From the NCBI GenBank assembly GCA_015066865.1, contig SVNQ01000009.1, positions 1 through 51,803 on the forward strand: DNA of 51,803 nt. Direction: 5' to 3'. The notes under the pieces were generated by a model. It ran no database searches. It was not told the DNA's origin and saw only the letters and a list, made by a program, of their open reading frames with translations. This DNA is from Ruminococcus sp. GTDB lineage: Bacteria; Bacillota; Clostridia; Oscillospirales; Ruminococcaceae. Positions 24,823-33,981 of this stretch are shown piece by piece. Position 1 is the first letter of the stretch. Each line of letters opens with the position of its first letter. The translations under genes and the position numbers were made by a program.

Positions 24823-25515
24823 ATGATGACTGCACAGGACATCAGAGACAAGCGTTTTGAAAAGGCAGCATGGGGCTATCGTCCCGAGGATATTGATGAA
24901 TTTCTCGGTCAGCTGGAAGCTGCTTTTCAGGAAATCGACAACGAGCGTGAAGAAAGTAATCGTAAGATTCAGATTCTTGCTGACAAGGTACGAGAGTACA
25001 TGAGAGATGAGGAGGCGCTCAAGGATGCTCTGCTCGGTGCGCAGAAGCAGGGCCATCAGGTGATTGCGGAAGCCAACGAAAAGGCAGCGCAGATCATGGA
25101 AAAGGCAAAGGAAGAGGCTGCAGTTCTTCTGGATGAAGCAACACGTCAGCATGAAGTTGCAATGGAAAAGAACCGTGCGGAAATCGCAAAGGAGCAGGAA
25201 TCCCTGCTGCAGGCAAAGAAGATGGTTGCAGACTTCAAGCGTGGCCTGTTCGATATGTACAAGAGCCATCTGGAAATGATCTCTGCAATGCCCGAGGCAG
25301 ACGATGCGGAAGAAGAAGCACCTGCTGCAGAGCCTAAGGAAGAAGCACCTGCTGCAAAGTCCGTTGAGAAGCCCGCAGCGGAAACAAAGTCCGATCCGTT
25401 TGCAACCTCACAGTTCTCCACAAGAGTGATTCGTGGTGCGTATGAATCCAGATTCAGTGATCTGAAGTTTGGCGAGAACAATAACCAGGGCACTCAGAAT
25501 ACCACAGAAGCATAA
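24823..25515 (+). CDS. divIVA: DivIVA-domain coiled-coil protein
   Basis: 230 aa. The N-terminal lipid-binding DivIVA motif is clear (TAQDIRDKRFEKAAWGYRPEDIDEFL, quoted in part: KRFEKAAWGYRPEDIDEFL). A long coiled coil (about 30-150) rich in Glu, Lys and Ala follows, then an Ala/Glu/Pro-rich disordered stretch and a short conserved tail (SQFSTRVIRGAYESRF). DivIVA binds strongly curved membrane at poles and septa and recruits partners. GAGGTG sits 8 bases before the first of two consecutive ATG codons. It is next to ylmH and sepF as in most Firmicutes. Confidence 0.92.
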   Translation: MMTAQDIRDKRFEKAAWGYRPEDIDEFLGQLEAAFQEIDNEREESNRKIQILADKVREYMRDEEALKDALLGAQKQGHQVIAEANEKAAQIMEKAKEEAAVLLDEATRQHEVAMEKNRAEIAKEQESLLQAKKMVADFKRGLFDMYKSHLEMISAMPEADDAEEEAPAAEPKEEAPAAKSVEKPAAETKSDPFATSQFSTRVIRGAYESRFSDLKFGENNNQGTQNTTEA

Positions 25516-25557
25516 TTCTGCGGTTTGATATTTTCGTTGAGAAAGGAAACTACCACA

Positions 25558-28341
25558 ATGGCACAGGATTACAAGAACAGCTTGAACATGCCGCAGACAG
25601 ATTTCCCCATGCGTGGAAATCTGCCCAAGCGTGAACCGGATACACTGGAAAAGTGGGAAACACGCCGTCTTTATTACAGAATGATGGAAAAGAATGAGGG
25701 CAAGCCCACATTCATTCTCCATGACGGCCCTCCCTATGCAAACGGCAACATCCATCTGGGTACTGCACTGAATAAGACGCTTAAGGATTTCATCGTTAAG
25801 TATAAGAATATGAGAGGCTTCTATGCACCGTATGTACCCGGCTGGGATACACACGGTCTGCCGATTGAGCTGAAAGCTATGAAGGCAATCGGCGTTGAGA
25901 ACGGTGCGATTTCTCCGGTAGAGCTTCGCCGTCACTGCAAGGAATTTGCAATGGCGCATGTTGCAAATCAGATGAAGCAGTTCAAGCGTCTGGGTACGCT
26001 GGGCGATTATGATGATCCCTATCTGACGCTCAAGCCTGAATATGAGGCTCGTCAGATCGAGGTGTTTGGCAAGATGGCAAGGGATGGCTATATGTATAAG
26101 GGGCTCAAGCCCGTATACTGGTGCCCTGACTGTAATACTGCACTTGCGGAAGCCGAGATCGAGTATGAGAACGATCCGTGCCATTCTATTTATGTAAAAT
26201 TCCGTGTAACGGATGATAAGGGTCTGTTCACAAAGATGGGTCTGGATCTGAACAATGTATATTTCGTGATCTGGACAACAACTACATGGACAATTCCGGG
26301 CAACCTCGCAATCTGCCTTGGCCCTGAATACAACTACACCCTTGTTAAGGTTGGCAATGAGTACTATGTAATGGCTGACGAACTGGTAAAGACCACCATG
26401 GAAACCGCAGGCATTACAGAATATACCACCGATGGAATCTTCACCGGTGCAGAGCTGGAAGGCATCAAAACTGCACATCCGCTTTATGACAGACTCTCCC
26501 CGATCATCGTGGGCGATCATGTCACACTGGAAAGCGGCACGGGCTGCGTTCATACAGCGCCCGGCTACGGTGTGGAGGACTTTGAGGTCTGCAAGAATTA
26601 TGATGACATCGGCATTCTCGTCTGCGTTGACTCCAAGGGCCGCCAGACAGAGGAGGCAGGCGAATTTGCAGGCATGGATACGGATACGGCAAACAAGGAA
26701 ATTGCCAAGAAGCTGGAGGAACTGGGCGCACTGCTGGCGATCCAGAAGATCGTCCACCAGTATCCGCATTGCTGGAGATGCCATCAGCCGATCATCTATC
26801 GTGCAACTGAGCAGTGGTTCTGCTCTGTAAAGGGCTTCAAGGATGAAGCGATCAAGGCGATCGAGGATGTACAGTGGATTCCTGAATGGGGCGAGGAGCG
26901 CATCAAGGGTATGGTGCGTGACCGCAGTGACTGGTGTATTTCCCGTCAGAGAACATGGGGCGTTCCGATTCCGATCGTATACTGCAAGGACTGCAAAAAG
27001 CCCATCGTAACGGACGAGACCATCTCCTCCATCGCAAATGTGTTCCGTGCAGAGGGTGCGGATGCATGGTGGATCAAGGAAGCAAACGAACTGGTTCCTG
27101 CAGATACACAGTGCGAATGCGGCTGCAAGGAATTTACCAAGGAACATGACATCATGGACGTGTGGTTTGACAGCGGCGTTTCCCACACGGCTGTTATGGA
27201 TAATTATGACTGCCTGAGTTGGCCGGCAGACCTCTATCTGGAGGGCGCAGACCAGTACAGAGGCTGGTTCCAGTCCTCTCTGCTGACCTCCGTTGTGTAC
27301 AAGGGTACAGCACCCTATGAATCCGTATGCACTCACGGCTGGGTAGTTGACGGTAAGGGTCAGAAGATGTCCAAATCTTTGGGCAACGGTATTGAGCCGG
27401 GCGAGATCATCGAACAGTACGGTGCGGATATTCTCCGTCTGTGGGTTGCTTCCTCCGATTATCATTCCGACATCAGAATTTCCAAGGAGATCCTCGGACA
27501 GCTTTCCGATGCATATAAGAAGATCCGTAATACCGCAAGATACATTCTCGGCAACCTCAGTGACGGTGAGACAACCTTCAATCCGGATACTGACAGCGTT
27601 TCCGATGATCAGCTTGCAGAGATCGACAAGTGGATCCTCATGCGTCTGGATGCACTGACTGATAAGGTAACAGCAGGTTATGACGCATATGATTTCCATA
27701 TCGTATTCCATGCAATTCACAATTTCTGCGTTGTTGATCTGTCCAGCTTCTATCTGGATATTATCAAGGACAGACTGTACTGCGAGAAGATGGATTCCGT
27801 CACACGCCGTGCAGCGCAGACAACAATGTATCGTATTCTCGATACTGTTGCGAAGCTGATCGCTCCCATCCTGAGCTTCACTGCTGAGGAAATCTGGAGC
27901 TTCATGCCGCACGGTGCAAATGACGATACAGAGAGCATTTTCCTCAATGAAATGTCTGCAAAGACGGGCATCACCTGTGATGACGCATTCACTGCAAAGT
28001 GGGATACCATCTATGCGGTGCGTGAAGCTGTCAACAAGAAGCTGGAGGAAAAGCGCAACGAAAAGCTCATCGGCAAGTCCCTTGAAGCAAAGGTTGTTAT
28101 CACATGCAAGACTGCAGAACTGGCTGAGCAGTTTACAGCCATGGCAGATACGCTCAAGGATGTCCTGATTGTTTCCGCTGTTGCAGTAGCACAGGGCGAA
28201 ACAGGCGATGAGGAGATTGCCTATACCATTGAAAAGGCAGAGGGCGGCAAGTGCGAACGCTGCTGGTGTTATTCCGAGACCGTTGGTCAGAATGCAGAGC
28301 ATCCGACGCTTTGTGCTCGCTGTGCAGGCGTAGTAGAATAA
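25558..28341 (+). CDS. ileS: Isoleucyl-tRNA synthetase
   Basis: 927 aa, full length for the bacterial type. It charges tRNA-Ile. The class I HIGH box appears as NIHLGT within HDGPPYANGNIHLGTALNK, with Thr where the second His usually is; the KMSKS loop is intact in GQKMSKSLGNG. The editing domain (CP1) holds WTTTTWTIPGNLAI and the tail carries the zinc site CERC...CARC. AAAGGA before the ATG at 25558 rules out the longer TTG frame. No T-box leader lies upstream (only 42 bases after divIVA), so control by uncharged tRNA at this site is unlikely. Confidence 0.97.
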   Translation: MAQDYKNSLNMPQTDFPMRGNLPKREPDTLEKWETRRLYYRMMEKNEGKPTFILHDGPPYANGNIHLGTALNKTLKDFIVKYKNMRGFYAPYVPGWDTHGLPIELKAMKAIGVENGAISPVELRRHCKEFAMAHVANQMKQFKRLGTLGDYDDPYLTLKPEYEARQIEVFGKMARDGYMYKGLKPVYWCPDCNTALAEAEIEYENDPCHSIYVKFRVTDDKGLFTKMGLDLNNVYFVIWTTTTWTIPGNLAICLGPEYNYTLVKVGNEYYVMADELVKTTMETAGITEYTTDGIFTGAELEGIKTAHPLYDRLSPIIVGDHVTLESGTGCVHTAPGYGVEDFEVCKNYDDIGILVCVDSKGRQTEEAGEFAGMDTDTANKEIAKKLEELGALLAIQKIVHQYPHCWRCHQPIIYRATEQWFCSVKGFKDEAIKAIEDVQWIPEWGEERIKGMVRDRSDWCISRQRTWGVPIPIVYCKDCKKPIVTDETISSIANVFRAEGADAWWIKEANELVPADTQCECGCKEFTKEHDIMDVWFDSGVSHTAVMDNYDCLSWPADLYLEGADQYRGWFQSSLLTSVVYKGTAPYESVCTHGWVVDGKGQKMSKSLGNGIEPGEIIEQYGADILRLWVASSDYHSDIRISKEILGQLSDAYKKIRNTARYILGNLSDGETTFNPDTDSVSDDQLAEIDKWILMRLDALTDKVTAGYDAYDFHIVFHAIHNFCVVDLSSFYLDIIKDRLYCEKMDSVTRRAAQTTMYRILDTVAKLIAPILSFTAEEIWSFMPHGANDDTESIFLNEMSAKTGITCDDAFTAKWDTIYAVREAVNKKLEEKRNEKLIGKSLEAKVVITCKTAELAEQFTAMADTLKDVLIVSAVAVAQGETGDEEIAYTIEKAEGGKCERCWCYSETVGQNAEHPTLCARCAGVVE

Positions 28342-28350
28342 AACGTAACG

Positions 28351-28386
28351 GCTTGCCGTCCGTAAAGGGCGGCAAGCTGATTTTCG
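28351..28386 (+). terminator. Terminator-like hairpin between ileS and lspA
   Basis: GCTTGCCGTCC and GGGCGGCAAGC form an 11-bp stem with one G-T pair around GTAAA, followed by GATTTT. The T run is short, so it may be a leaky attenuator inside the operon. Confidence 0.45.
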
Positions 28387-28421
28387 GCATAAACTTCCAA
28401 ATCGAATAAGGAGGTAAAACC

Positions 28422-28931
28422 TTGCTGATCATTGCAGCGATTGTCACAGTAGTACTGGTCGTGATTGACCAGCTGATCAAAAATTGGGCGGTTGCAGACC
28501 TCAGACCCATCGGGGAGATGGACTTCCTGAAAATCGGTGATCTTGACATCATGCATCTGACCTATGTCGAAAACACCGGTTCGGCATTCGGAAGCCTTGC
28601 AGGACATCGATGGCTGCTGCTTGCGGTTACGGTGCTGGGCATTGGTATTTGCACCTATATTCTGGTGCGCCATGCGAGGAAGAAACCATTTCTGTTCTGG
28701 AGTCTGGTGCTTGTAGTCGCAGGTGCGCTTGGCAATATGTATGATCGTTTGTTCCGCGGCGGTGCAGTCGTAGATTATCTGGATGTGCAGCTGTTTGAAT
28801 TTGCGGTATTCAATTTTGCCGACTGCTGTGTGTGCATCGGTACGGCAATGCTGTTTGTGTACATCCTGTTTTTCATGGATAAGCAGCCGAAGAAAAAAGC
28901 TGTGCAGGAGGCATCCCATGACGAGGCATGA
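28422..28931 (+). CDS. lspA: Lipoprotein signal peptidase (SPase II)
   Basis: 169 aa with four membrane helices (about 1-18, 61-80, 90-107, 127-148). LspA cuts the signal peptide from prolipoproteins after lipid attachment. Both catalytic aspartates are visible: GNMYDRLFRGGAVVDY and FNFADCCV; the NTGSAFG loop is also conserved. The start is TTG at 28422, placed 7 bases after an AAGGAGG. The next gene, an rluD homologue, overlaps its end by 14 bases, a pairing common across Firmicutes. Confidence 0.95.
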   Translation: MLIIAAIVTVVLVVIDQLIKNWAVADLRPIGEMDFLKIGDLDIMHLTYVENTGSAFGSLAGHRWLLLAVTVLGIGICTYILVRHARKKPFLFWSLVLVVAGALGNMYDRLFRGGAVVDYLDVQLFEFAVFNFADCCVCIGTAMLFVYILFFMDKQPKKKAVQEASHDEA

Positions 28932-29829
28932 GCTGATTTTCCCGGAGGATGCAGTTGGTTCACGGCTTGACAAGTGGATCGCAACACTGGGGATCGGTCT
29001 GACTCGCTGTGCAGTGCAGGGGCTGATTGCAGCAGGTAATGTGCAGGTGGACGGGAAGGAAATTCCCAAGAACTACCGTCCGAAGGCAGGGCAGCGCATT
29101 GAGGTGATCGTGCCGCCCCCCGAAGAAATTGAGGTCGTTCCGCAGGATATTCCTTTGGATATTGTCTATGAGGATGCAGATCTGTTGGTTGTTAACAAGC
29201 CAAAGGGGATGGTCGTGCATCCCGCACCCGGAAATTATGACGAAACGCTCGTCAATGCACTGATGTTCCACTGCAAGGGCAGTCTGTCGGGCATCAACGG
29301 CAAGATCCGCCCCGGTATCGTGCATCGTATTGATAAGAATACCAGCGGTCTGCTGATCGTGGCAAAGAACGATAATGCCCATCAGAAGCTTGCGGCACAG
29401 ATCAAGGAACACAGCTTTACCAGAGAATATGAAGCAATTGTCACAGGTGCATTCCGTGAGCCGACGGGTACGGTGAATGCCCCCATCGGCAGACACCCGA
29501 TCGACCGCATGAAAATGTGTGTGACGGAGAAAAACTCCAAGGAAGCTGTGACGCACTATGAGCTTTTAAAGCAGTACGGCGGCTTTGCGCATGTCCGTCT
29601 GCGTCTTGAAACGGGCAGAACACACCAGATCCGTGTGCATATGTCCTACATCGGACATCCGGTCTACGGGGATGATGTCTACGGCAAGGCAGTTAAGGGC
29701 GTGCAGGGGCAATGCCTGCATGCACGCAAAATCGGCTTTGTGCATCCGGTGACGGAGGAATATCTGGAGTTTTCGAGCGAGCTGCCTGTGTACTTCCAAA
29801 AAATACTGGATAAGATGGAGAAGATGTAA
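28918..29829 (+). CDS. RluD-type 23S rRNA pseudouridine synthase
   Basis: 303 aa. An N-terminal S4 domain (about 10-70, SRLDKWIATLG) is followed by the PsuA catalytic domain. The catalytic Asp lies in HRIDKNTSGLLIVAKN; VVNKPKGMVVHPAPGN and LETGRTHQIRVHM are the other hallmarks. The family makes pseudouridines in rRNA or tRNA; which positions this one modifies cannot be told, and it may equal YlyB of Bacillus. AGGAGG precedes the ATG at 28918 inside the lspA end. The HAD gene starts right after the stop. Confidence 0.93.
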   Translation: MTRHELIFPEDAVGSRLDKWIATLGIGLTRCAVQGLIAAGNVQVDGKEIPKNYRPKAGQRIEVIVPPPEEIEVVPQDIPLDIVYEDADLLVVNKPKGMVVHPAPGNYDETLVNALMFHCKGSLSGINGKIRPGIVHRIDKNTSGLLIVAKNDNAHQKLAAQIKEHSFTREYEAIVTGAFREPTGTVNAPIGRHPIDRMKMCVTEKNSKEAVTHYELLKQYGGFAHVRLRLETGRTHQIRVHMSYIGHPVYGDDVYGKAVKGVQGQCLHARKIGFVHPVTEEYLEFSSELPVYFQKILDKMEKM

Positions 29830-30657
29830 ATGTTTTCAGATCCCAAGAAATTGATCATCGTATCCGATCTCGATGGTACGCTGCTGCCGCCAAGCAAGAT
29901 TCCGCTGGAGCGTGATCTTGCAGCGATTCGCCGCTTTGAAGCGGCGGGCGGCAGATTCGCCATTGCTACGGGACGCACCATTCAGGCAGCGATCCGTTAT
30001 CAGGAGATGCTGGGACTTCAAAATCCCATGATCGTCTATAATGGCGCGGCGATTTATGATTCCGTGCATGACAGGGTGCTGTTTTCTGAATGCTTGCCGG
30101 CAGATGCAATCAGGATGACAAGAGAGATCATGGAAGCCTATCCCGAAGTCGGCGTGGAGGTGCTTCGCGCAGAAACCGCCTATGTGGTGCGCAATACGGA
30201 GTGGGAAAAACACCATATTGCCCTTTGCGGCGTGGAGCCCGTGTACTGCACGCTTGAGGAGATTCCGAAGGATGGTTGGCTCAAGGTGCTCTTTGCGATG
30301 TCGCCTGCGGAAATTCCGCCGTTTATTGAAGCGATCGGTAATATGGGTTATTCCGATGTGGATTTTATCCAGTCGGCGGATATTTTTTACGAAATGCTTC
30401 CGAAGAATGTCACGAAGGGCAGTGCCCTTGTACCGTATCGTGCGCTTGACGGTATGGAAGATGTAAAAATCGTGGCAGTCGGGGATTACGATAATGATAT
30501 TGATCTGCTGCGGCAGGCTGACTTCAGCGCAGCACCTGCAAATGCAGTAGAAATTGTCAGACAAACAGCATCAATGGTGCTGAACAGAACCTGCGAGGAG
30601 GGGGCAATGGAGGAACTGATCTCCTGCCTGCTTGCAGAGCATGAAGCAAGTGTCTGA
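29830..30657 (+). CDS. HAD-superfamily (Cof-type) phosphatase
   Basis: 275 aa. The HAD motifs are in place: motif I DLDGTLLPPS near residue 14, with the nucleophile Asp; motif II Thr in FAIATGRT; motif III Lys in LPKNVTKGSAL; and motif IV GDYDNDIDLL, where GDNxND is usual. The alpha/beta cap between motifs II and III marks the IIB (Cof) subclass, which hydrolyses sugar phosphates or similar small phosphomonoesters; the substrate is unknown. It begins directly after the rluD-type stop and ends the long plus-strand block. Confidence 0.9.
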   Translation: MFSDPKKLIIVSDLDGTLLPPSKIPLERDLAAIRRFEAAGGRFAIATGRTIQAAIRYQEMLGLQNPMIVYNGAAIYDSVHDRVLFSECLPADAIRMTREIMEAYPEVGVEVLRAETAYVVRNTEWEKHHIALCGVEPVYCTLEEIPKDGWLKVLFAMSPAEIPPFIEAIGNMGYSDVDFIQSADIFYEMLPKNVTKGSALVPYRALDGMEDVKIVAVGDYDNDIDLLRQADFSAAPANAVEIVRQTASMVLNRTCEEGAMEELISCLLAEHEASV

Positions 30658-30675
30658 TTTTGATAAGCCAAATAT

Positions 30676-30689
30676 GGAACTGCAGTTCC
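30676..30689. promoter_or_regulatory. Palindrome in the transketolase leader
   Basis: GGAACTGCAGTTCC is a perfect 14-bp palindrome lying 23 bases before the transketolase start. It could be an operator or a small mRNA hairpin. No convincing promoter was found in 30658-30711. Confidence 0.35.
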
Positions 30690-30711
30690 TTAGAATAATG
30701 GAGGTATACTC

Positions 30712-31551
30712 ATGGACGTAACAATCAAAAAGCAGCTGCAAAAAACAGCCTGCAACATCCGCATGGGCGTTCTGACGGGAACATTCCATGCAAAGTCCGG
30801 TCATCCCGGCGGCTCCCTTTCCATTTCCGATCTGCTGACCTATCTGTATTTTGCAAAAATGCATGTAGATCCCAAGAATCCGAATATGGAAGACCGTGAC
30901 AGACTTGTACTTTCCAAGGGTCACTGCGCACCTGCACTGTATTCTGCACTTGCGGAGCGTGGTTTCTTTGATAAGGAGGAACTGACACATCTGCGTCACA
31001 TCGGCGCACTGCTGCAGGGACATCCCTGCATCCACATCAACGGTGTGGATATGTCCAGCGGCTCCCTCGGTCAGGGAATTTCCGCAGCATGCGGTATGGC
31101 ACTGGCAGGCAAGCTGAAATCTGCTCCCTATCATGTGTACACCATTCTTGGCGATGGTGAGATTCAGGAGGGTCAGGTATGGGAGGCTGCCATGTTTGCA
31201 GCACACTATGGACTTGACAATCTGACGGCGATTGTGGACAACAACGGTCTGCAGATCGACGGCAAGATCACCGATGTTTGCTCTCCGGAGCCCATTGATG
31301 AGAAATTCCGTGCATTCGGCTGGCATGTGATCATCATGGACGCACATGATTTTGACGATATTGAAAGAGCATTCAACGAAGCAGAAAGCATCACAGGCAA
31401 GCCCGTTGCAATTATTCAGAAGAGCACCAAGGGTAAGGGTGTATCCTTCATGGAAAATCAGGTTTCATGGCATGGTGCAGCACCGAATGCGGAACAGTAT
31501 GAGCAGGCAATGGCAGAGCTTCGCCAGCAGCTGGCAGAATTGGAGGCGTAA
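30712..31551 (+). CDS. Transketolase, N-terminal (thiamine diphosphate) subunit
   Basis: 279 aa. This is the ThDP-binding half of a split transketolase, which moves two-carbon units between sugar phosphates in the pentose phosphate pathway. GHPGGSLSISDLLTYLYF and SKGHCAPALYS lead into the ThDP motif GDGEIQEGQVWEAAMFA...IVDNNGLQIDG. The subunit lacks the pyrimidine-binding and C-terminal domains, which the next gene supplies. GGAGG precedes the ATG. Split transketolases are normal in Clostridia; anaerobes without oxidative pentose steps use them to make ribose and erythrose phosphates. Confidence 0.95.
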   Translation: MDVTIKKQLQKTACNIRMGVLTGTFHAKSGHPGGSLSISDLLTYLYFAKMHVDPKNPNMEDRDRLVLSKGHCAPALYSALAERGFFDKEELTHLRHIGALLQGHPCIHINGVDMSSGSLGQGISAACGMALAGKLKSAPYHVYTILGDGEIQEGQVWEAAMFAAHYGLDNLTAIVDNNGLQIDGKITDVCSPEPIDEKFRAFGWHVIIMDAHDFDDIERAFNEAESITGKPVAIIQKSTKGKGVSFMENQVSWHGAAPNAEQYEQAMAELRQQLAELEA

Positions 31552-31553
31552 CA

Positions 31554-32498
31554 ATGGCTGATGTAAAGAAGAAGGCAACCAGAGAAAGCTACGGCGAAGC
31601 GCTGGCAGCACTGGCAGATAAATATGAAAACCTCGTAGTTCTTGATGCAGACCTTGCAGCTGCAACCAAGACCGGTATTTTTAAGAAGGCATGCCCTGAG
31701 CGTTTCTTTGACTGCGGCATTGCCGAAGCAAATATGATGGGTGTTGCAGCAGGTCTTGCGGCATCCGGCATGATTCCGTTTGCAAGCTCCTTTGCGATGT
31801 TTGCAGCCGGCAGAGCATTTGAAATTGTCCGTAACTCCATCGGTTATCCCGGTCTGAACGTAAAGATCGGTGCAACTCATGCAGGTATTTCTGTTGGTGA
31901 GGACGGTGCGACCCACCAGTGCAACGAGGACATTGCCCTGATGCGTACCATCCCCGGCATGACTGTTATCTGTCCTTCCGATGATGTGGAGGCAAAGGCA
32001 GCTGTTGAGGCAGCAATTCTGCACAATGGCCCGGTTTACATGCGTTTCGGCAGACTTGCAGCGCCGATCCTGAATGATCCGGAAACCTACAAATTCGAGC
32101 TTGGCAAGGGCATCACGGTTCGTGACGGCAGCGATATTACGATCGTGGCAACAGGTCTGATGGTTGGCGAAGCGGCAGAAGCGGCTGAGCAGCTTGCAGC
32201 GGAGGGTATCAGCGCAAGAGTGCTGAACATCCACACCATCAAGCCCCTCGATGAGGAACTGATTCTGAAGGCTGCTCAGGAAACCGGCAGAATCGTGACT
32301 GTGGAAGAACACAGCGTTATCGGCGGTCTGGGCAGTGCGGTGGCTGACTGCGTGACAGAGAACTATCCTGTTCCTGTGACAAAGATCGGCGTAAATGATG
32401 AGTTCGGTCATTCCGGCCCTGCAGTGGATCTGCTCAAGGAGTTTGGTCTGAGCGCTGAGAACATTGTGGCAACTGTCAAGAAGGTTCTGGGCAAGTAA
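31554..32498 (+). CDS. Transketolase, C-terminal (pyrimidine-binding) subunit
   Basis: 314 aa. Partner of the preceding gene, separated by 2 bases. The pyrimidine-binding domain (about 1-170) has the catalytic Glu in FDCGIAEANMMGVAAGLA and the phenylalanine-rich strand PFASSFAMFAAGRAFE; HAGISVGEDGATHQ is typical of transketolases. The C-terminal regulatory domain (about 185-310) includes NIHTIKPLDEELI and VEEHSVIGGLGSAV. A terminator follows 10 bases after the stop. Confidence 0.95.
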   Translation: MADVKKKATRESYGEALAALADKYENLVVLDADLAAATKTGIFKKACPERFFDCGIAEANMMGVAAGLAASGMIPFASSFAMFAAGRAFEIVRNSIGYPGLNVKIGATHAGISVGEDGATHQCNEDIALMRTIPGMTVICPSDDVEAKAAVEAAILHNGPVYMRFGRLAAPILNDPETYKFELGKGITVRDGSDITIVATGLMVGEAAEAAEQLAAEGISARVLNIHTIKPLDEELILKAAQETGRIVTVEEHSVIGGLGSAVADCVTENYPVPVTKIGVNDEFGHSGPAVDLLKEFGLSAENIVATVKKVLGK

Positions 32499-32507
32499 TA
32501 AAAATAC

Positions 32508-32541
32508 ACATCCCCCTGTCAGAAACACAGGGGGATGTTTT
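32508..32541 (+). terminator. Intrinsic terminator of the transketolase operon
   Basis: ACATCCCCCTGT and ACAGGGGGATGT form a perfect 12-bp stem followed by TTT and a mixed T-rich stretch. Confidence 0.85.
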
Positions 32542-32548
32542 GTATGAG

Positions 32549-32575
32549 AAAGCCCCGCCGATCGGCGGGGCTTTG
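32549..32575 (-). terminator. Intrinsic terminator of the Gld-type ABC operon
   Basis: AAAGCCCCGCC and GGCGGGGCTTT form a perfect 11-bp stem around GATC. It lies 9 bases past the DUF4340 stop on the minus strand and may act in both directions. Confidence 0.8.
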
Positions 32576-32583
32576 TGTTGTGA

Positions 32584-33981
32584 TTATTCTGCTTCAGCAA
32601 TCATATCCACCATACGTTCATGGAAATTCAGAACGCCTGTGTTGCCGCTGATTGCACGGCGTCTCACGGTCATGCCCGTGTATTCACCGTCAACCACTGC
32701 CCAATACATGGTATCATCAATGGCAATGAGTGAAAGTTCTGTTTCTGTGCCGTCCGTCCGTGTGTAACGGAATACTGCAGCAGGTTCTGCGGTGACATCC
32801 ACCTGTGCGTTGGTATCAATTGTTTCAAATTCGAGATTTGCGATGGAATCGTACAGCATTTTGAATGTAGAAGCCGCATTGGAATCCAGTGTGCTGATGT
32901 CCGTGCCGTCAAACTTCTGTATGCCGGCAGCAGCGTCCATTTCCATGCGGAATGAAATGCCATCTACAGCTGCATCCAGTGCAGAAACTGTCTCTATGGG
33001 AATTGTTAAAATGCGCGGATTGATAAATTCAGACATTTCAACCTTCAGGAAGTTCAAGTGTTCTGTTGCCATGGATGCAATCTCATTTTCATTCCTGAAA
33101 AACAGGTAGCTGATGCCATTGTTTGCGTCGGGTTTAGCAAAATCAATGATGGTTTCGCTGTTGTCGGTGCTTTTTACTTTCAGTGTGCAGTAGGGATTGC
33201 GCAAGCCGTAATCCGCAAGGTCAAACCCATTTGTTGTAAATCCCACATAGCTGTCAAGCTGGAGTCTGGTCAGAGAAGTGAGCAGGGAATCGACTTCGGC
33301 GGAAACAATATTTGCCTCCGGCATAGGTGCAAGCATTTTCCATTGATCGTTCTTCATCACCAGATCAAAAACCATCTTGTTTTCACGCTCCAGAGAAACC
33401 TCTGCAATGTCAACCTCGGAATAGTTGAGCATATAGGGGCTTTTCAGAAGGGTAACGGGACCGGATAATACGGAACCGTAATCAAAGCTGACACCATAAA
33501 CAGTGTCGTTTCCGGGAACCATGACGTAGAAATATTCCTGCGTCGGTGTTGCATTTCCAACATGCAGTGTATACTCCGTTCTGCCGTCACTGCAGGTCAG
33601 AACCACGGGATCTGCAAGACCGTAATCAGCCAGCTTGGATGTATCCACTTGGAATTTGGTTGCTGCGGTCAGGTTGCCCATGTAGGAGCAAACCGTTGAA
33701 ACATAGGCAGAATTAAGTGTGATGGGATTCGGATAATCCGTTTCGGTAATTGCCCATGCACTGTCAACGACCTCAAACTTGAAGAAGCCTTCCTTTCCAT
33801 CAAGTGTAACCTGACTGATGGAATTGGAATCAAATTCAAAAAGGTGCAGGGAAGCCGCTTCATCGGCGAGCTTTTTTTCTTTTCTGCTGATAATGCCGTC
33901 TGCGATCAGATAACCGGCAATGGCGATCGCCAGAACAGCAATCATGATCAGAACCAGACGTTTTAGTTTTTTGGAACTCAT
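32584..33981 (-). CDS. DUF4340-domain membrane-anchored protein
   Basis: 465 aa. A single N-terminal membrane helix (about 8-27, VLIMIAVLAIAIAGYLIA) is followed by an all-outer region with repeated units of the DUF4340 type: IDGKEG/VTLDGKEGFFKFEVVDSAW, a second one near residue 190 and GFTTNGFDLADYGL and KLADYGLADPVVL as paired LADYGL motifs. Function unknown; this family regularly ends Gld-type ABC operons. The start at 33981, set by GAGGAGG, overlaps the GldG-like stop by 4 bases (ATGA), so the two are translated together. Confidence 0.88.
   Translation of the reverse strand: MSSKKLKRLVLIMIAVLAIAIAGYLIADGIISRKEKKLADEAASLHLFEFDSNSISQVTLDGKEGFFKFEVVDSAWAITETDYPNPITLNSAYVSTVCSYMGNLTAATKFQVDTSKLADYGLADPVVLTCSDGRTEYTLHVGNATPTQEYFYVMVPGNDTVYGVSFDYGSVLSGPVTLLKSPYMLNYSEVDIAEVSLERENKMVFDLVMKNDQWKMLAPMPEANIVSAEVDSLLTSLTRLQLDSYVGFTTNGFDLADYGLRNPYCTLKVKSTDNSETIIDFAKPDANNGISYLFFRNENEIASMATEHLNFLKVEMSEFINPRILTIPIETVSALDAAVDGISFRMEMDAAAGIQKFDGTDISTLDSNAASTFKMLYDSIANLEFETIDTNAQVDVTAEPAAVFRYTRTDGTETELSLIAIDDTMYWAVVDGEYTGMTVRRRAISGNTGVLNFHERMVDMIAEAE

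Noticed and set aside
25516..25557. Possible T-box riboswitch for ileS
   Set aside because: Only 42 bases separate divIVA and ileS; a T-box needs well over 150 and its conserved bulge and terminator are absent.
25408..28302. 964-codon open frame antisense to ileS
   Set aside because: It mirrors ileS codon by codon, has no ribosome site, its translation is Cys/His/Ile-rich without domains, and ileS is complete. Similar antisense frames oppose mutS (16182-18224), GH48 (37924-40203), rpoD (2722-3879) and dnaG (4570-5919); they result from codon bias that avoids stops on the opposite strand.
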